Assembly: GCA_017885485.1 (NCBI GenBank)
Contig: JAFNFZ010000110.1
Coordinates: 1-8,517 of the forward strand
Length of the DNA stretch: 8,517 bases
Direction of reading: 5' to 3'
Origin: Chloroflexota bacterium
Lineage (GTDB): Bacteria > Chloroflexota > Dehalococcoidia > UBA2247 > RBG-13-53-26
The translations under genes were made by a program, and so were the position numbers. Of this stretch, positions 1 through 6,471 are shown piece after piece. The notes under the pieces are model-generated. The model saw only the letters and a program-made list of their open reading frames with translations. It searched no databases and had not been told where the DNA came from. Each line of letters starts with the position of its first letter. The stretch's first letter is position 1.

Positions 1-569
1 GTGATGTAGGCTGTCCCTTTGGGCAGGATGCGGGCATCTATGGTTCCCACATGTGTGTGAGTTCCCACAACAGCGCTGACTCTGCCATCCAGATATCGGC
101 CCAGGGCATTCTTCTCCGAAGTGGCTTCGGCATGGAAGTCAACCACGATAGCCTCTGGCTTGTTTTCAAGCTCTCTCAGCAACAGGTCTACTGTTCTGAA
201 GGGGCAGTCAACATCGCCCATAAAGGTGCGTCCGACGAGATTGATGATGAGGATATTGTTCCACCATAGATGGCCGCGGCCAGGTACCCCGGGGGGATAG
301 TTCAGCGGGCGCACGATAGACGAAGGTGCTTCAAGAGAGGGGATAATCTCCTTCTGCGCCCAGATGTGGTTACCGGAGGTTAGGACATCAACATGGCTCT
401 GGAGGAGCTCATTGGCGGTTTCGGGAGTCAGGCCCTTGCCGCCGGCGGCGTTCTCGGCGTTGACAACAACCAGGTCAAGGTGGAGATGACGACGCAGGCC
501 TGGCACCAGGCCGTGGATGGCCCTTCTGCCAGGCCTGCCGATTACATCGCCGACCAGAAGTATCCGCAA
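1..569 (-). CDS. ymdB: YmdB-family metallophosphoesterase (2',3'-cyclic nucleotide phosphodiesterase), 3' end beyond window
   Basis: The first 189 residues are visible before the frame leaves the left edge; the family is usually about 255-265 residues, so roughly a quarter is missing. The translation begins MRILLVGDVIGRPGRR and carries the family's metal-site motifs: GDVIG with Asp8, NAEN with Glu39 and Asn40, SGNHIW with Asn67 and His68, DFHAEATSEK with His146, and GTHTHV with His171 and His173. This matches the TIGR00282/YmdB family of cytosolic di-metal phosphoesterases, which in Bacillus hydrolyses 2',3'-cAMP and interacts genetically with RNase Y. The start is the TTG at 567-569: an in-frame TGA lies just upstream and no ATG is available, which is why a simple ORF scan misses the gene. 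It begins 17 bases after the rny stop, so the two are almost certainly co-transcribed. Upstream AAAAGAG is only a weak ribosome-binding site. The function in this organism is inferred. Confidence 0.93.
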   Translation of the reverse strand, partial: MRILLVGDVIGRPGRRAIHGLVPGLRRHLHLDLVVVNAENAAGGKGLTPETANELLQSHVDVLTSGNHIWAQKEIIPSLEAPSSIVRPLNYPPGVPGRGHLWWNNILIINLVGRTFMGDVDCPFRTVDLLLRELENKPEAIVVDFHAEATSEKNALGRYLDGRVSAVVGTHTHVGTIDARILPKGTAYI

Positions 570-586
570 GATCTCTTTTCAACTCT

Positions 587-2125
587 CTACTTGGCGTAGT
601 CTACCGCCCTTGTCTCTCTAACGACCGTAACCTTGATTTGGCCTGGATAGCTCATGGTTTCTTCGACTTTCCTTACAATGTCACGAGCGAGTCTCATGGC
701 TCCTAGATCGTCGATCTCTTCCGGTTTCACCATGATGCGGACTTCTCTCCCGGCTTGTATTGCGTAGGATTTCTCAACACCACGAAAACTGTTGGCTATG
801 TTCTCCAGTGCCTCTAAGTGCTTCAGGTACTGCTCCAACGACTCGCGTCTTGCACCGGGCCTTGCCCCACTGATGGCATCGGCGGCAGAGACAATGAAGC
901 TCTCGGCGCTGATCATGTCGACTTCACCATGGTGTGAAGCGATTGCCCTCACCACCTGTGGCGATTTCTCCCATTGTTTGACGATGTCAGCACCTATCTG
1001 GGCGTGCGATCCTTCGGTCTCGAAGTCCACTGCCTTGCCGATGTCGTGAAGCAGACCTGCCCTGGTAGCTAACTCGACGTTAGCACCTGTTTCAGAAGCC
1101 ATCATACCGGCCAGGAGGGCAACCTCCAGGCTATGTGCCAGCACATTCTGCCCATAGCTGTAGCGGTATTTCAGGCGCCCCAGTAGCCTGATGAGCTCGG
1201 GGGGCAGACCAGCTACCCCTGATTTGCTGGCGGCTCGCTCCCCTTCGGTTCGGATTGTTGCTTCCACCTCATTTCTTGCCTTCTGTACCATCTCCTCAAT
1301 TCGAGCTGGATGGATTCGGCCATCGAGGATAAGCCTTTCCAGGGCGATGCGGGCGATCTCTCGACGTACGGGGTCGAAGCAGGACAGGGTGACTGTCCCC
1401 GGGGTATCGTCTATGATCAGGTCCACCCCGGTGGCATGTTCCAAAGCCCTGATGTTTCGACCTTCGCGCCCTATGAGACGCCCCTTCATGTCATCCCCTG
1501 GCAGCGAAACCACCGAGACGGTGGTTTCGGCCACCACATCACTGGCAACACGCTGAATTGCCTGAGCCAGGATATCCCGGGCTTTCTGGTCGCTTTCCTC
1601 TTTGACTGCGGCTTCCATCTCGCGCACCCGTCGGGATGCCTCATCTCGAATCTCGCCGTCCACCTGCTTCAGCAGGATCTCCCTTGCTTCGGTAGAAGAC
1701 ATGTTAGCTACCAGTTCCAACTGCTGTTGCTGTTTGTGCTGCAACTCCTCTGCCCGAGCCCTCACCTTCTCTATTTCCTTCTCCTTGGCTGTTATGGCAT
1801 GGTCGCGGCGCTGCAGAGTTTCATCCCGGCGTTCCAGATTCTCTTCCTTCTGGTTAAGGCGTCTTTCCAGTCTCTGCAACTCGGCACGGGTCTCGCGGTA
1901 GCTGGCTTCCACCTCCGCCTTCATGTTGATGGCTGCCTCTTTGGCCTCGAGGAGAGCGGCCTTGTGTTTCTCCTGAGCCTCGGCAACGAGCTTCTTGGCC
2001 TCCTCGTCCGCCAGGCGAACCCTGCGGCTGGCTATCATGTGCCTGGCCAAGAATACCGTTACGCCCCCGAAAATGAAGCAAGCCAAACCAACAAGCACCG
2101 GTACTAAAACGGCACCCACTTTCAC
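587..2125 (-). CDS. rny: Ribonuclease Y
   Basis: This 512-residue protein has the full RNase Y architecture and typical length. A single membrane-spanning N-terminus (about residues 4-28) is followed by a long charged coiled coil rich in Glu, Lys, Arg and Gln (about 38-185). A KH RNA-binding domain follows, with the [12 protein letters not shown] loop at 215-226, then an HD hydrolase domain with His331, the LLHDIGKA motif (His360-Asp361) and Asp416 in [12 protein letters not shown]. The tail [11 protein letters not shown] is typical. RNase Y is a membrane-anchored endoribonuclease that initiates mRNA decay. The start is GTG. The GTG at 2125 gives MKVGAV but is only 3 bases from the AGAAAGG ribosome-binding site, whereas a second GTG at 2119, two codons later, is 9 bases away and may be the real start. 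A sigma70-like promoter lies at 2180-2208, and ymdB follows 17 bases downstream. A long plus-strand frame inside this gene is a shadow. Confidence 0.97.
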   Translation of the reverse strand: MKVGAVLVPVLVGLACFIFGGVTVFLARHMIASRRVRLADEEAKKLVAEAQEKHKAALLEAKEAAINMKAEVEASYRETRAELQRLERRLNQKEENLERRDETLQRRDHAITAKEKEIEKVRARAEELQHKQQQQLELVANMSSTEAREILLKQVDGEIRDEASRRVREMEAAVKEESDQKARDILAQAIQRVASDVVAETTVSVVSLPGDDMKGRLIGREGRNIRALEHATGVDLIIDDTPGTVTLSCFDPVRREIARIALERLILDGRIHPARIEEMVQKARNEVEATIRTEGERAASKSGVAGLPPELIRLLGRLKYRYSYGQNVLAHSLEVALLAGMMASETGANVELATRAGLLHDIGKAVDFETEGSHAQIGADIVKQWEKSPQVVRAIASHHGEVDMISAESFIVSAADAISGARPGARRESLEQYLKHLEALENIANSFRGVEKSYAIQAGREVRIMVKPEEIDDLGAMRLARDIVRKVEETMSYPGQIKVTVVRETRAVDYAK

Positions 2126-2179
2126 CTACCTTTCTACTTGGAGCTTCCCAGGCTGGGGGTAGACTACTTTGACGCGTAT

Positions 2180-2208
2180 ATTAAACGCTTTATGACCTTT
2201 GGTGTCAA
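2180..2208 (-). promoter_or_regulatory. Sigma70-type promoter for rny-ymdB
   Basis: Read on the minus strand there is a perfect -35 box TTGACA (2208-2203), a 17-base spacer and a -10 box TTTAAT (2185-2180), which matches TATAAT at five of six positions. A shifted alternative TAATAT lies just downstream with a 19-base spacer. The predicted transcript would begin near 2173 and carry a leader of about 48 bases before rny. It is the best promoter match I found in the window, and it sits in the 167-base gap after proB, so rny-ymdB probably has its own transcription start. It is predicted from sequence only. Confidence 0.7.
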
Positions 2209-2241
2209 GCAATTGAGTCCGCTCAGGCCGCTATGGCATTC

Positions 2242-2275
2242 GGGATAACATCGTATCGGAAAGGGAGGGGATAAC
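2242..2275. repeat. Pair of GGGATAAC direct repeats upstream of the rny promoter
   Basis: The octamer GGGATAAC occurs at 2242-2249 and again at 2268-2275 on the plus strand (GTTATCCC on the minus strand), 26 bases apart start to start, about two and a half helical turns. The nearer copy is 34 bases upstream of the rny -35 box. The rest of the 2126-2292 gap holds the rny promoter and leader and nothing else I recognise. The pair could be an operator or chance; two short octamers are weak evidence. Confidence 0.3.
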
Positions 2276-2292
2276 CGCCTTGGCCCTCTGGC

Positions 2293-3456
2293 CTACAGGA
2301 CTGCCAGGTTGTTCCGATGCACTACTTCGGCACCGTACTCGTAGCCAAGGAGGGAAGCGATCTCGTCGGAATGAGTACCCTCGATGGTCTGGATGTCATT
2401 AGAACTGTAGTTAGATATCCCGCAGGCGATGCGGTTGCCCGCCAGATCAACGATGTCAACCAGGTCGCCGCGCTGGAAATCCCTCTCTGTGCCCCTGACC
2501 CCCGCGGGCAGCAGACTTCCTCTTCCCTGCCTGAGGGCTGCCGCTGCGCCATCGTCCACGATGATCTTCCCACGTGAAGATAGTCTGCTGACCATCCATC
2601 TTTTGCGACTCTCCAGCCTGGTCGTCTTGGGCAAGAAGAGGGTACCGATGGACTTCCCCTGAGCCAGCTCGGTGATCACTCCTGGCAGGCTTCCATCGGC
2701 GATGACTACCGCGACGGCTGAGCTTGTGGCCAGCCTGGCAGCCTGGATCTTGGTGGCCATCCCACCGGTGCCCCTGGTGCTCCCAGCACCACCAGCCATC
2801 TCTTCGATGTCGGCGTCGATCCTCTTGACTGTCTTCACCAATTCGGCCTTGGGGTTGACACGTGGGTCCGCTGTGTACAGCCCGGCCACATCACTGAGCA
2901 GCATGAGCAGGTCTGCGTCCACCAGATTGGCCACCATTGCCGAGAGATTGTCGTTGTCCCCGAATACGACATCTCCCTTGATCTCATCGGTGGCCACCAC
3001 ATCGTTTTCGTTGATGATAGGCACCACTCCCAAGTCGAGTAAGGAAAGGAGGGTATTGCGGCCATTGAGATAACCGGCCCGATGGGAGAGGTCCCTCTTG
3101 GTGAGCAAAGCCTGGGCCACAACAATGTCATGCTTGCCGAATAGTTTCTCATAGGTGTGCATCAGACAACTCTGGCCTACCGCGGCGAGAGTCTGCTTGA
3201 AGGGGATGTCTCGGCGATTCCGGTCATCTAACCCCAGCTTCTCTCTTCCAGCCGCTATTGCTCCGGATGAAACTATGATCACCTCCCGCGCCTCCTGGTA
3301 CAGACGGGCCACCTGTTCCACCAGACTTGCCATCATCTGCAGATCGAGGTGCCTTGTGCCGCCGGTGAGGAGGTTAGTGCCGAACTTGATCACCAAACGG
3401 CGGTAGCCTGCACCAGTCTTTGATGAGCGGGATTGCCTGACCTTCGTTTTGTCCAT
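2293..3456 (-). CDS. proB: Glutamate 5-kinase with C-terminal PUA domain
   Basis: This 387-residue protein phosphorylates L-glutamate with ATP, the first step of proline synthesis in the cytosol. The amino-acid kinase domain shows VIKFGTNLLTGG with Lys24, VSSGAIAAGREKLG at 62-75, the substrate loop IINENDVVATDEI around 148-159, FGDNDNLSAMVANLVDADLL at 165-184, LLSDVAGLYTADPR, and the ATP-binding stretch GTGGMATKIQAAR at 229-241. A PUA domain occupies about 295-375 (GKIIVDDGAAAAL through EGTHSDEIASLLGY), as in long-form ProB enzymes. About 20 residues precede the first kinase strand, somewhat more than usual, but the ATG at 3456 is the only ATG near the N-terminus. That ATG lacks a Shine-Dalgarno sequence and lies 15 bases after a perfect -10 box, suggesting a very short leader. 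No proA is adjacent; the next gene downstream is rny, after 167 bases. Confidence 0.96.
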   Translation of the reverse strand: MDKTKVRQSRSSKTGAGYRRLVIKFGTNLLTGGTRHLDLQMMASLVEQVARLYQEAREVIIVSSGAIAAGREKLGLDDRNRRDIPFKQTLAAVGQSCLMHTYEKLFGKHDIVVAQALLTKRDLSHRAGYLNGRNTLLSLLDLGVVPIINENDVVATDEIKGDVVFGDNDNLSAMVANLVDADLLMLLSDVAGLYTADPRVNPKAELVKTVKRIDADIEEMAGGAGSTRGTGGMATKIQAARLATSSAVAVVIADGSLPGVITELAQGKSIGTLFLPKTTRLESRKRWMVSRLSSRGKIIVDDGAAAALRQGRGSLLPAGVRGTERDFQRGDLVDIVDLAGNRIACGISNYSSNDIQTIEGTHSDEIASLLGYEYGAEVVHRNNLAVL

Positions 3457-3471
3457 TGAGAATTATGCTAG

Positions 3472-3481
3472 ATTATATAAC
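3472..3481. promoter_or_regulatory. Overlapping divergent -10 elements for proB (minus) and the smr gene (plus)
   Basis: The palindrome TTATATAA (3473-3480) places TATAAT on the minus strand at 3477-3472, a perfect -10 for proB, and TATAAC on the plus strand at 3476-3481, a five-of-six match for the smr gene. Neither direction has a clear -35 box at normal spacing; the nearest plus-strand candidate is TTGAGA with a 14-base spacer. The minus-strand start would fall near 3465, leaving about 9 bases before the proB ATG. The plus-strand start would fall near 3488, leaving about 18 bases before the smr ATG. Confidence 0.5.
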
Positions 3482-3492
3482 ATGTGACCTGT

Positions 3493-3497
3493 GGAGA
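3493..3497 (+). promoter_or_regulatory. Shine-Dalgarno site that sets the smr start
   Basis: GGAGA at 3493-3497 lies 8 bases before the ATG at 3506, which is ideal spacing. It favours that ATG over the in-frame GTG at 3491, which overlaps the site itself and has no ribosome-binding sequence of its own. Confidence 0.7.
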
Positions 3498-3505
3498 CAT
3501 TCACT

Positions 3506-3766
3506 ATGATTCCTTCATCATCATATCCAGAGGTTGATCTTCATCGGCTGACTGCCGACGAGGCTATTGAAGAGCTTGAGGCCTTCATCGGGGAGGCCTA
3601 TTGCGCTGGTGTTCCTGCCGTTAGGGTGGTCCATGGGAAAGGGACGGGGATATTGAGGAGCACGGTTCGATCCTGGCTGCCCAAACAGCGTTTGGTGAAA
3701 TCATTCAGGTCGGGGTGGACGTGGGAGGGGGGCGACGGAGTCACCGTCGTTGAACTTGCTGATTGA
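3506..3766 (+). CDS. Stand-alone Smr-domain protein (MutS2 C-terminal-like)
   Basis: From the ATG at 3506 this is an 86-residue protein made almost entirely of one Smr domain. It shows the family motifs in order: VDLHRLTADEAIEELEAFI (the DLH motif at 11-13, with Arg where the family usually has Gly), VRVVHGKGTGILR (HGKG at 43-46, Leu50-Arg51) and GGDGVTVVEL at 75-84. Smr domains occur at the C-terminus of MutS2 or alone, and several have nicking nuclease or nucleic-acid-binding activity; the activity of this short form is not known from sequence. No MutS ATPase region is present. It is the only plus-strand gene, diverges from proB across about 49 bases and ends 9 bases from the convergent mutM stop. 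An in-frame GTG at 3491 would add five residues but is disfavoured. Confidence 0.9.
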   Translation: MIPSSSYPEVDLHRLTADEAIEELEAFIGEAYCAGVPAVRVVHGKGTGILRSTVRSWLPKQRLVKSFRSGWTWEGGDGVTVVELAD

Positions 3767-3775
3767 GCCTGTCAA

Positions 3776-4594
3776 CTACTGCATCGCCTGGCATCTGGGG
3801 CAGAAGTACGTGCCCCGCCCTCGCAGTGATATGCGCTTGATGAGGGTATTGCAGCGGTAGCATCGTTCTCCGCGGCGGTGGGCGACCTGGAAGAAGAGAT
3901 GGGCAAAGCCCGGCTCACCGTTGGGTAGTTGATAGGTACTGATGCTGGCGCCAGAGCGTGCGATGGCCTCTGTCAGTACATGGCCAATAGACCGATACAG
4001 ACGTTCCGTCTCCAGCGTGGAGAGGTCACTGGCCTTCTTCAGAGGGTGGATCCGCGCCTCAAACAGGGCTTCGTCAGAGTACATGTTGCCGATCCCGGCG
4101 ATGGCCGTCTGGTCGCAGAGCAGAACCTTTATGGGGATGTTGTGCTGCCCGATGGCTTTCCGCAAAGCCCATATGCTGAAGCGGTGATCCAGGGGCTCGG
4201 GGCCGAGGAAGCCGACCACTTCGCTCTCGTCATCCACTAACCACATCACCCCAAACTTCCGCTGGTCCAGGAAGTGGACTCTGGTGCCATTGTCCAGATG
4301 CAAAATGGCTCTTGCGTGCCGTTCGGGAGCCGTTGATGACGGCTGAAGCAGCAAGCAACCGGTCATCTTGAGATGTATGATCAGTCTCTTGCCATTGCCC
4401 AGGTCGAAGATCAGGTATTTCCCCCTGCGGCGGATGTTCTCCACTGCCTGACCTGAGAGTTCGCGGCAGAAGTCGTCAGGGGAAGGTTGGCGGACCGACC
4501 CCGGCCAGAGGAGTGTGACCTTCGTGAAACAGTGTCCCACCATCTTGGGAATGAGGTCATTCTTGATGGTCTCCACCTCTGGCAATTCGGGCAT
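3776..4594 (-). CDS. mutM: Formamidopyrimidine-DNA glycosylase (Fpg/MutM)
   Basis: This 272-residue enzyme removes 8-oxoguanine and formamidopyrimidines from DNA and cleaves the abasic strand. All hallmark elements are visible. The N-terminus MPELPEVETI supplies the catalytic Pro2 and Glu3. Lys59 lies in RRRGKYLIF, and the void-filling residues are Met77 in HLKMTG and Arg112 and Phe114 in DQRKFG. The helix-two-turn-helix has GIGNMYSDEALFEARIHP with Asn170. The C-terminal zinc finger is Cys245-x2-Cys248-x16-Cys265-x2-Cys268, with Arg260 in GRGTYFCPRCQ. The length is normal, and I see no missing catalytic residue. The ATG at 4594 is preceded by AGGAG at 4606-4610 with an 11-base spacing. It begins 20 bases after the purB stop, so it is probably the last gene of the purE-purB transcript. 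It meets the smr gene tail to tail. Confidence 0.97.
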   Translation of the reverse strand: MPELPEVETIKNDLIPKMVGHCFTKVTLLWPGSVRQPSPDDFCRELSGQAVENIRRRGKYLIFDLGNGKRLIIHLKMTGCLLLQPSSTAPERHARAILHLDNGTRVHFLDQRKFGVMWLVDDESEVVGFLGPEPLDHRFSIWALRKAIGQHNIPIKVLLCDQTAIAGIGNMYSDEALFEARIHPLKKASDLSTLETERLYRSIGHVLTEAIARSGASISTYQLPNGEPGFAHLFFQVAHRRGERCYRCNTLIKRISLRGRGTYFCPRCQAMQ

Positions 4595-4614
4595 CTTTGT
4601 CTGAACTCCTCTCG

Positions 4615-5910
4615 CTAGCCTTCCATCCGCAGGTACTGTAAGACCCGATCTACGTGTCTTACATAGTACTGGTAGTCGAAGAGCTGTTCCAACTCTGCCG
4701 TCGGTAGGTGCCTGGTAACCTCTGCATCTGCCTGCAGCAGAAGCTGGAAGTCCACCCTTTCCTTCCAGGCCCTCATGGCGTTCCGCTGCACCATTTCGTA
4801 GGCTTGCTGACGGCTCAGGCCTTTGTCTATCAGGGTCAGGAGCACTCGCTGCGAGAAGATCAGCCCTCTTGTAAGCTTCAGGTTCTCTTCCATCCGCTGG
4901 GGATAGACCAGGAGACCCTTCATGATGCTGGCGAAGAGATTCAGGATGTAGTCCAGCACCACGCAGGAGTCCGGGAGGATGATGCGCTCGTTAGAGGAGT
5001 GACTGATATCGCGTTCGTGCCAAAGAGCCATGTTCTCCATTGATGTGAGGGCATGGCCCCGTAACAGACGGGCCAATCCGCAGATGCGCTCGCTGAGCTC
5101 CGGATTGCGCTTGTGAGGCATAGCGGAACTGCCAGTCTGCCCTGATTCAAAGGGTTCCTCCAGCTCCAGGATCTCCGTTCTCTGAAGCGCCCGGATTTCG
5201 GTGGCGAATTTCTCCAGGGAGCCGGCAATGATGGCCATGGTGGTCACAAACTGGGCATGGCGATCCCTCTGCAGGATCTGGCTGGATATCGGTGCCGGAG
5301 TAAGTCCCAACTTGGCGCAGGCTATCTCTTCCACCTCCGGTTGCACTGTGGCATAGGTGCCTACGGCTCCGGAGATCTTGCCGACGCCAATCACTTTGGT
5401 CGCTTCAGCCAGCCGATGGGCATTCCGCCGCATTTCTTCAGCCCAGAGAGCCAGTTTCAATCCAAATGTGGTCGGTTCTGCGTGGACGCCGTGTGTCCGC
5501 CCTATCATGATGGTGTGTTTGTACTCGACGGCCTTCTTCCTCAGCACGGAGGTGACTTCGGAGACATCCTGACCCAGAATGTCTGCTGCCTCCAGCATTT
5601 GCAGGCTGATGGCGGTGTCCATAATGTCGGAGGAGGTGAGTCCAAGGTGGATGAAGCGACTTTCCTCACCGAGGCTCTCAGCCACGGTATTCAGAAAGGC
5701 AGTCACGTCGTGGTGGGTTACCTTGAGGATTTCATCAAAGCGGGTCTGGTCAAAGCGGGCTCTTCTCAGCTTGGGCAGTTCCTCTTTGGGTATGGCTCCC
5801 AGCTCAGCCCAGGCCTCGCATACGGCGATCTCTATCTGGAGCCATTTGTTGAACTTGTTTTCGTCTGACCAGACCTTCTTCATTGCTGGTCTGGAATACC
5901 GCTCAATCAT
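4615..5910 (-). CDS. purB: Adenylosuccinate lyase
   Basis: This 431-residue protein cleaves SAICAR to AICAR and adenylosuccinate to AMP, releasing fumarate in both purine steps. It belongs to the fumarase/aspartase superfamily and has its three signature regions: KVTHHDVTAFL (His66/His67), LTSSDIMDTA at 91-100 with GRTHGVHAEPTTFGLK (His140) at 137-152, and the flexible catalytic loop GQTGSSAMPHKRNPELSE with Ser261/Ser262 at 257-274. The C-terminal helical part is complete and the length is that of the Bacillus-type enzyme. The ATG at 5910 has AGGGAG (5917-5922) at 6 bases. The 66-base gap to purE upstream contains no promoter or terminator that I recognise. A 203-residue plus-strand frame inside the gene is a shadow. 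Confidence 0.97.
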   Translation of the reverse strand: MIERYSRPAMKKVWSDENKFNKWLQIEIAVCEAWAELGAIPKEELPKLRRARFDQTRFDEILKVTHHDVTAFLNTVAESLGEESRFIHLGLTSSDIMDTAISLQMLEAADILGQDVSEVTSVLRKKAVEYKHTIMIGRTHGVHAEPTTFGLKLALWAEEMRRNAHRLAEATKVIGVGKISGAVGTYATVQPEVEEIACAKLGLTPAPISSQILQRDRHAQFVTTMAIIAGSLEKFATEIRALQRTEILELEEPFESGQTGSSAMPHKRNPELSERICGLARLLRGHALTSMENMALWHERDISHSSNERIILPDSCVVLDYILNLFASIMKGLLVYPQRMEENLKLTRGLIFSQRVLLTLIDKGLSRQQAYEMVQRNAMRAWKERVDFQLLLQADAEVTRHLPTAELEQLFDYQYYVRHVDRVLQYLRMEG

Positions 5911-5976
5911 TTGCGACTCCCTGTTCGGTCGCTGGCCAGGGAACCCCGGTGACCTGCCGGCAGTCGAGATATTGAG

Positions 5977-6456
5977 TCAATCCTGTGCCAGCTTCCGCCG
6001 GTATTCAGCGTAGGCCTCCCTTATCCTGTCGTGTTTCAGCCCCAGTATCTGGGCGGCAAACAGGGCCGCATTCTTTGCCCCGGCGGAACCGATAGCCACG
6101 CAGGCCACTGGCACACCGCTTGGCATCTGGATTATGGAGAGCAGGCTGTCAACGCCTTTGAGGTCGCTGGTGGGCAGGGGTACGCCGACAACCGGAAGTA
6201 TGGTCCAACTGGCCAGGACACCGGGGAGGTGCGCGGCCGCTCCTGCGCACGCAATGAGGACCTCCAGCCCGCGTTCTTGCGCTTTGAGTCCGTATTCACG
6301 TGCCTTCTCGGGTGTGCGATGGGCCGAGATGATCCGGACCTCATACGGGATGCCCAACTCCTCCAGCATGTCTACGGTCGGTTGTATGAGTTGTTCGTCG
6401 GATTTGCTGCCCATCACTACTCCCACGATGGGCATGGCTTGTCTAGTATCTGACAT
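5977..6456 (-). CDS. purE: N5-carboxyaminoimidazole ribonucleotide mutase, PurE
   Basis: From the ATG at 6456 this is a 159-residue PurE. Motifs are VVMGSKSD at 13-20, the catalytic-site IISAHRTPEKAREY at 42-55 (His46), ACAGAAAHLPGVLAS at 69-83 (His76), VGVPLPTSDLKGVDSLLSI at 90-108 and QMPSGVPVACVAIG at 110-123. PurE forms octamers and converts N5-CAIR to CAIR in purine synthesis. By length and overall pattern it is the common bacterial class I type, which works after PurK; no purK is in this window. An in-frame TTG at 6462 could add two residues, but GCGAGG at 6463-6468 fits the ATG with a 6-base spacing and would abut the TTG. The gene begins 15 bases after the stop of the flavoprotein gene and is followed by purB. 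Confidence 0.96.
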   Translation of the reverse strand: MSDTRQAMPIVGVVMGSKSDEQLIQPTVDMLEELGIPYEVRIISAHRTPEKAREYGLKAQERGLEVLIACAGAAAHLPGVLASWTILPVVGVPLPTSDLKGVDSLLSIIQMPSGVPVACVAIGSAGAKNAALFAAQILGLKHDRIREAYAEYRRKLAQD

Positions 6457-6462
6457 TTCCAA

Positions 6463-6468
6463 CCTCGC
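6463..6468 (-). promoter_or_regulatory. Shine-Dalgarno site that sets the purE start
   Basis: Read on the minus strand GCGAGG at 6468-6463 precedes the ATG at 6456 by 6 bases, so the ATG is preferred over the TTG at 6462 that directly abuts it. The site lies in the 15 bases between the upstream flavoprotein stop and purE, consistent with translation from a shared transcript. Confidence 0.6.
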
Positions 6469-6471
6469 TGA

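Noticed and set aside
1310..2107. A 265-codon plus-strand open frame opposite rny.
   Set aside because: It lies wholly inside a clear RNase Y gene, resembles no family, and is the expected antisense shadow of a GC-rich coding sequence.
2276..2296. GGCC-CTCT-GGCC hairpin just after the proB stop as a terminator.
   Set aside because: The stem is only four base pairs and no T tract follows on the minus strand.
3749..3776. GTTGA and TCAAC inverted pair between smr and mutM as a bidirectional terminator.
   Set aside because: The five-base arms are separated by 18 bases, with no T runs on either side; chance is adequate.
5257..5868. A 203-codon plus-strand open frame opposite purB.
   Set aside because: It is antisense to conserved PurB motifs, has no recognisable domain, and lacks its own promoter or ribosome-binding site.
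5911..5976. Imperfect hairpin in the purE-purB gap as an attenuator.
   Set aside because: The better pairing is on the plus strand and needs wobble pairs; on the transcribed minus strand two mismatches break it, and no T run or leader peptide is present.
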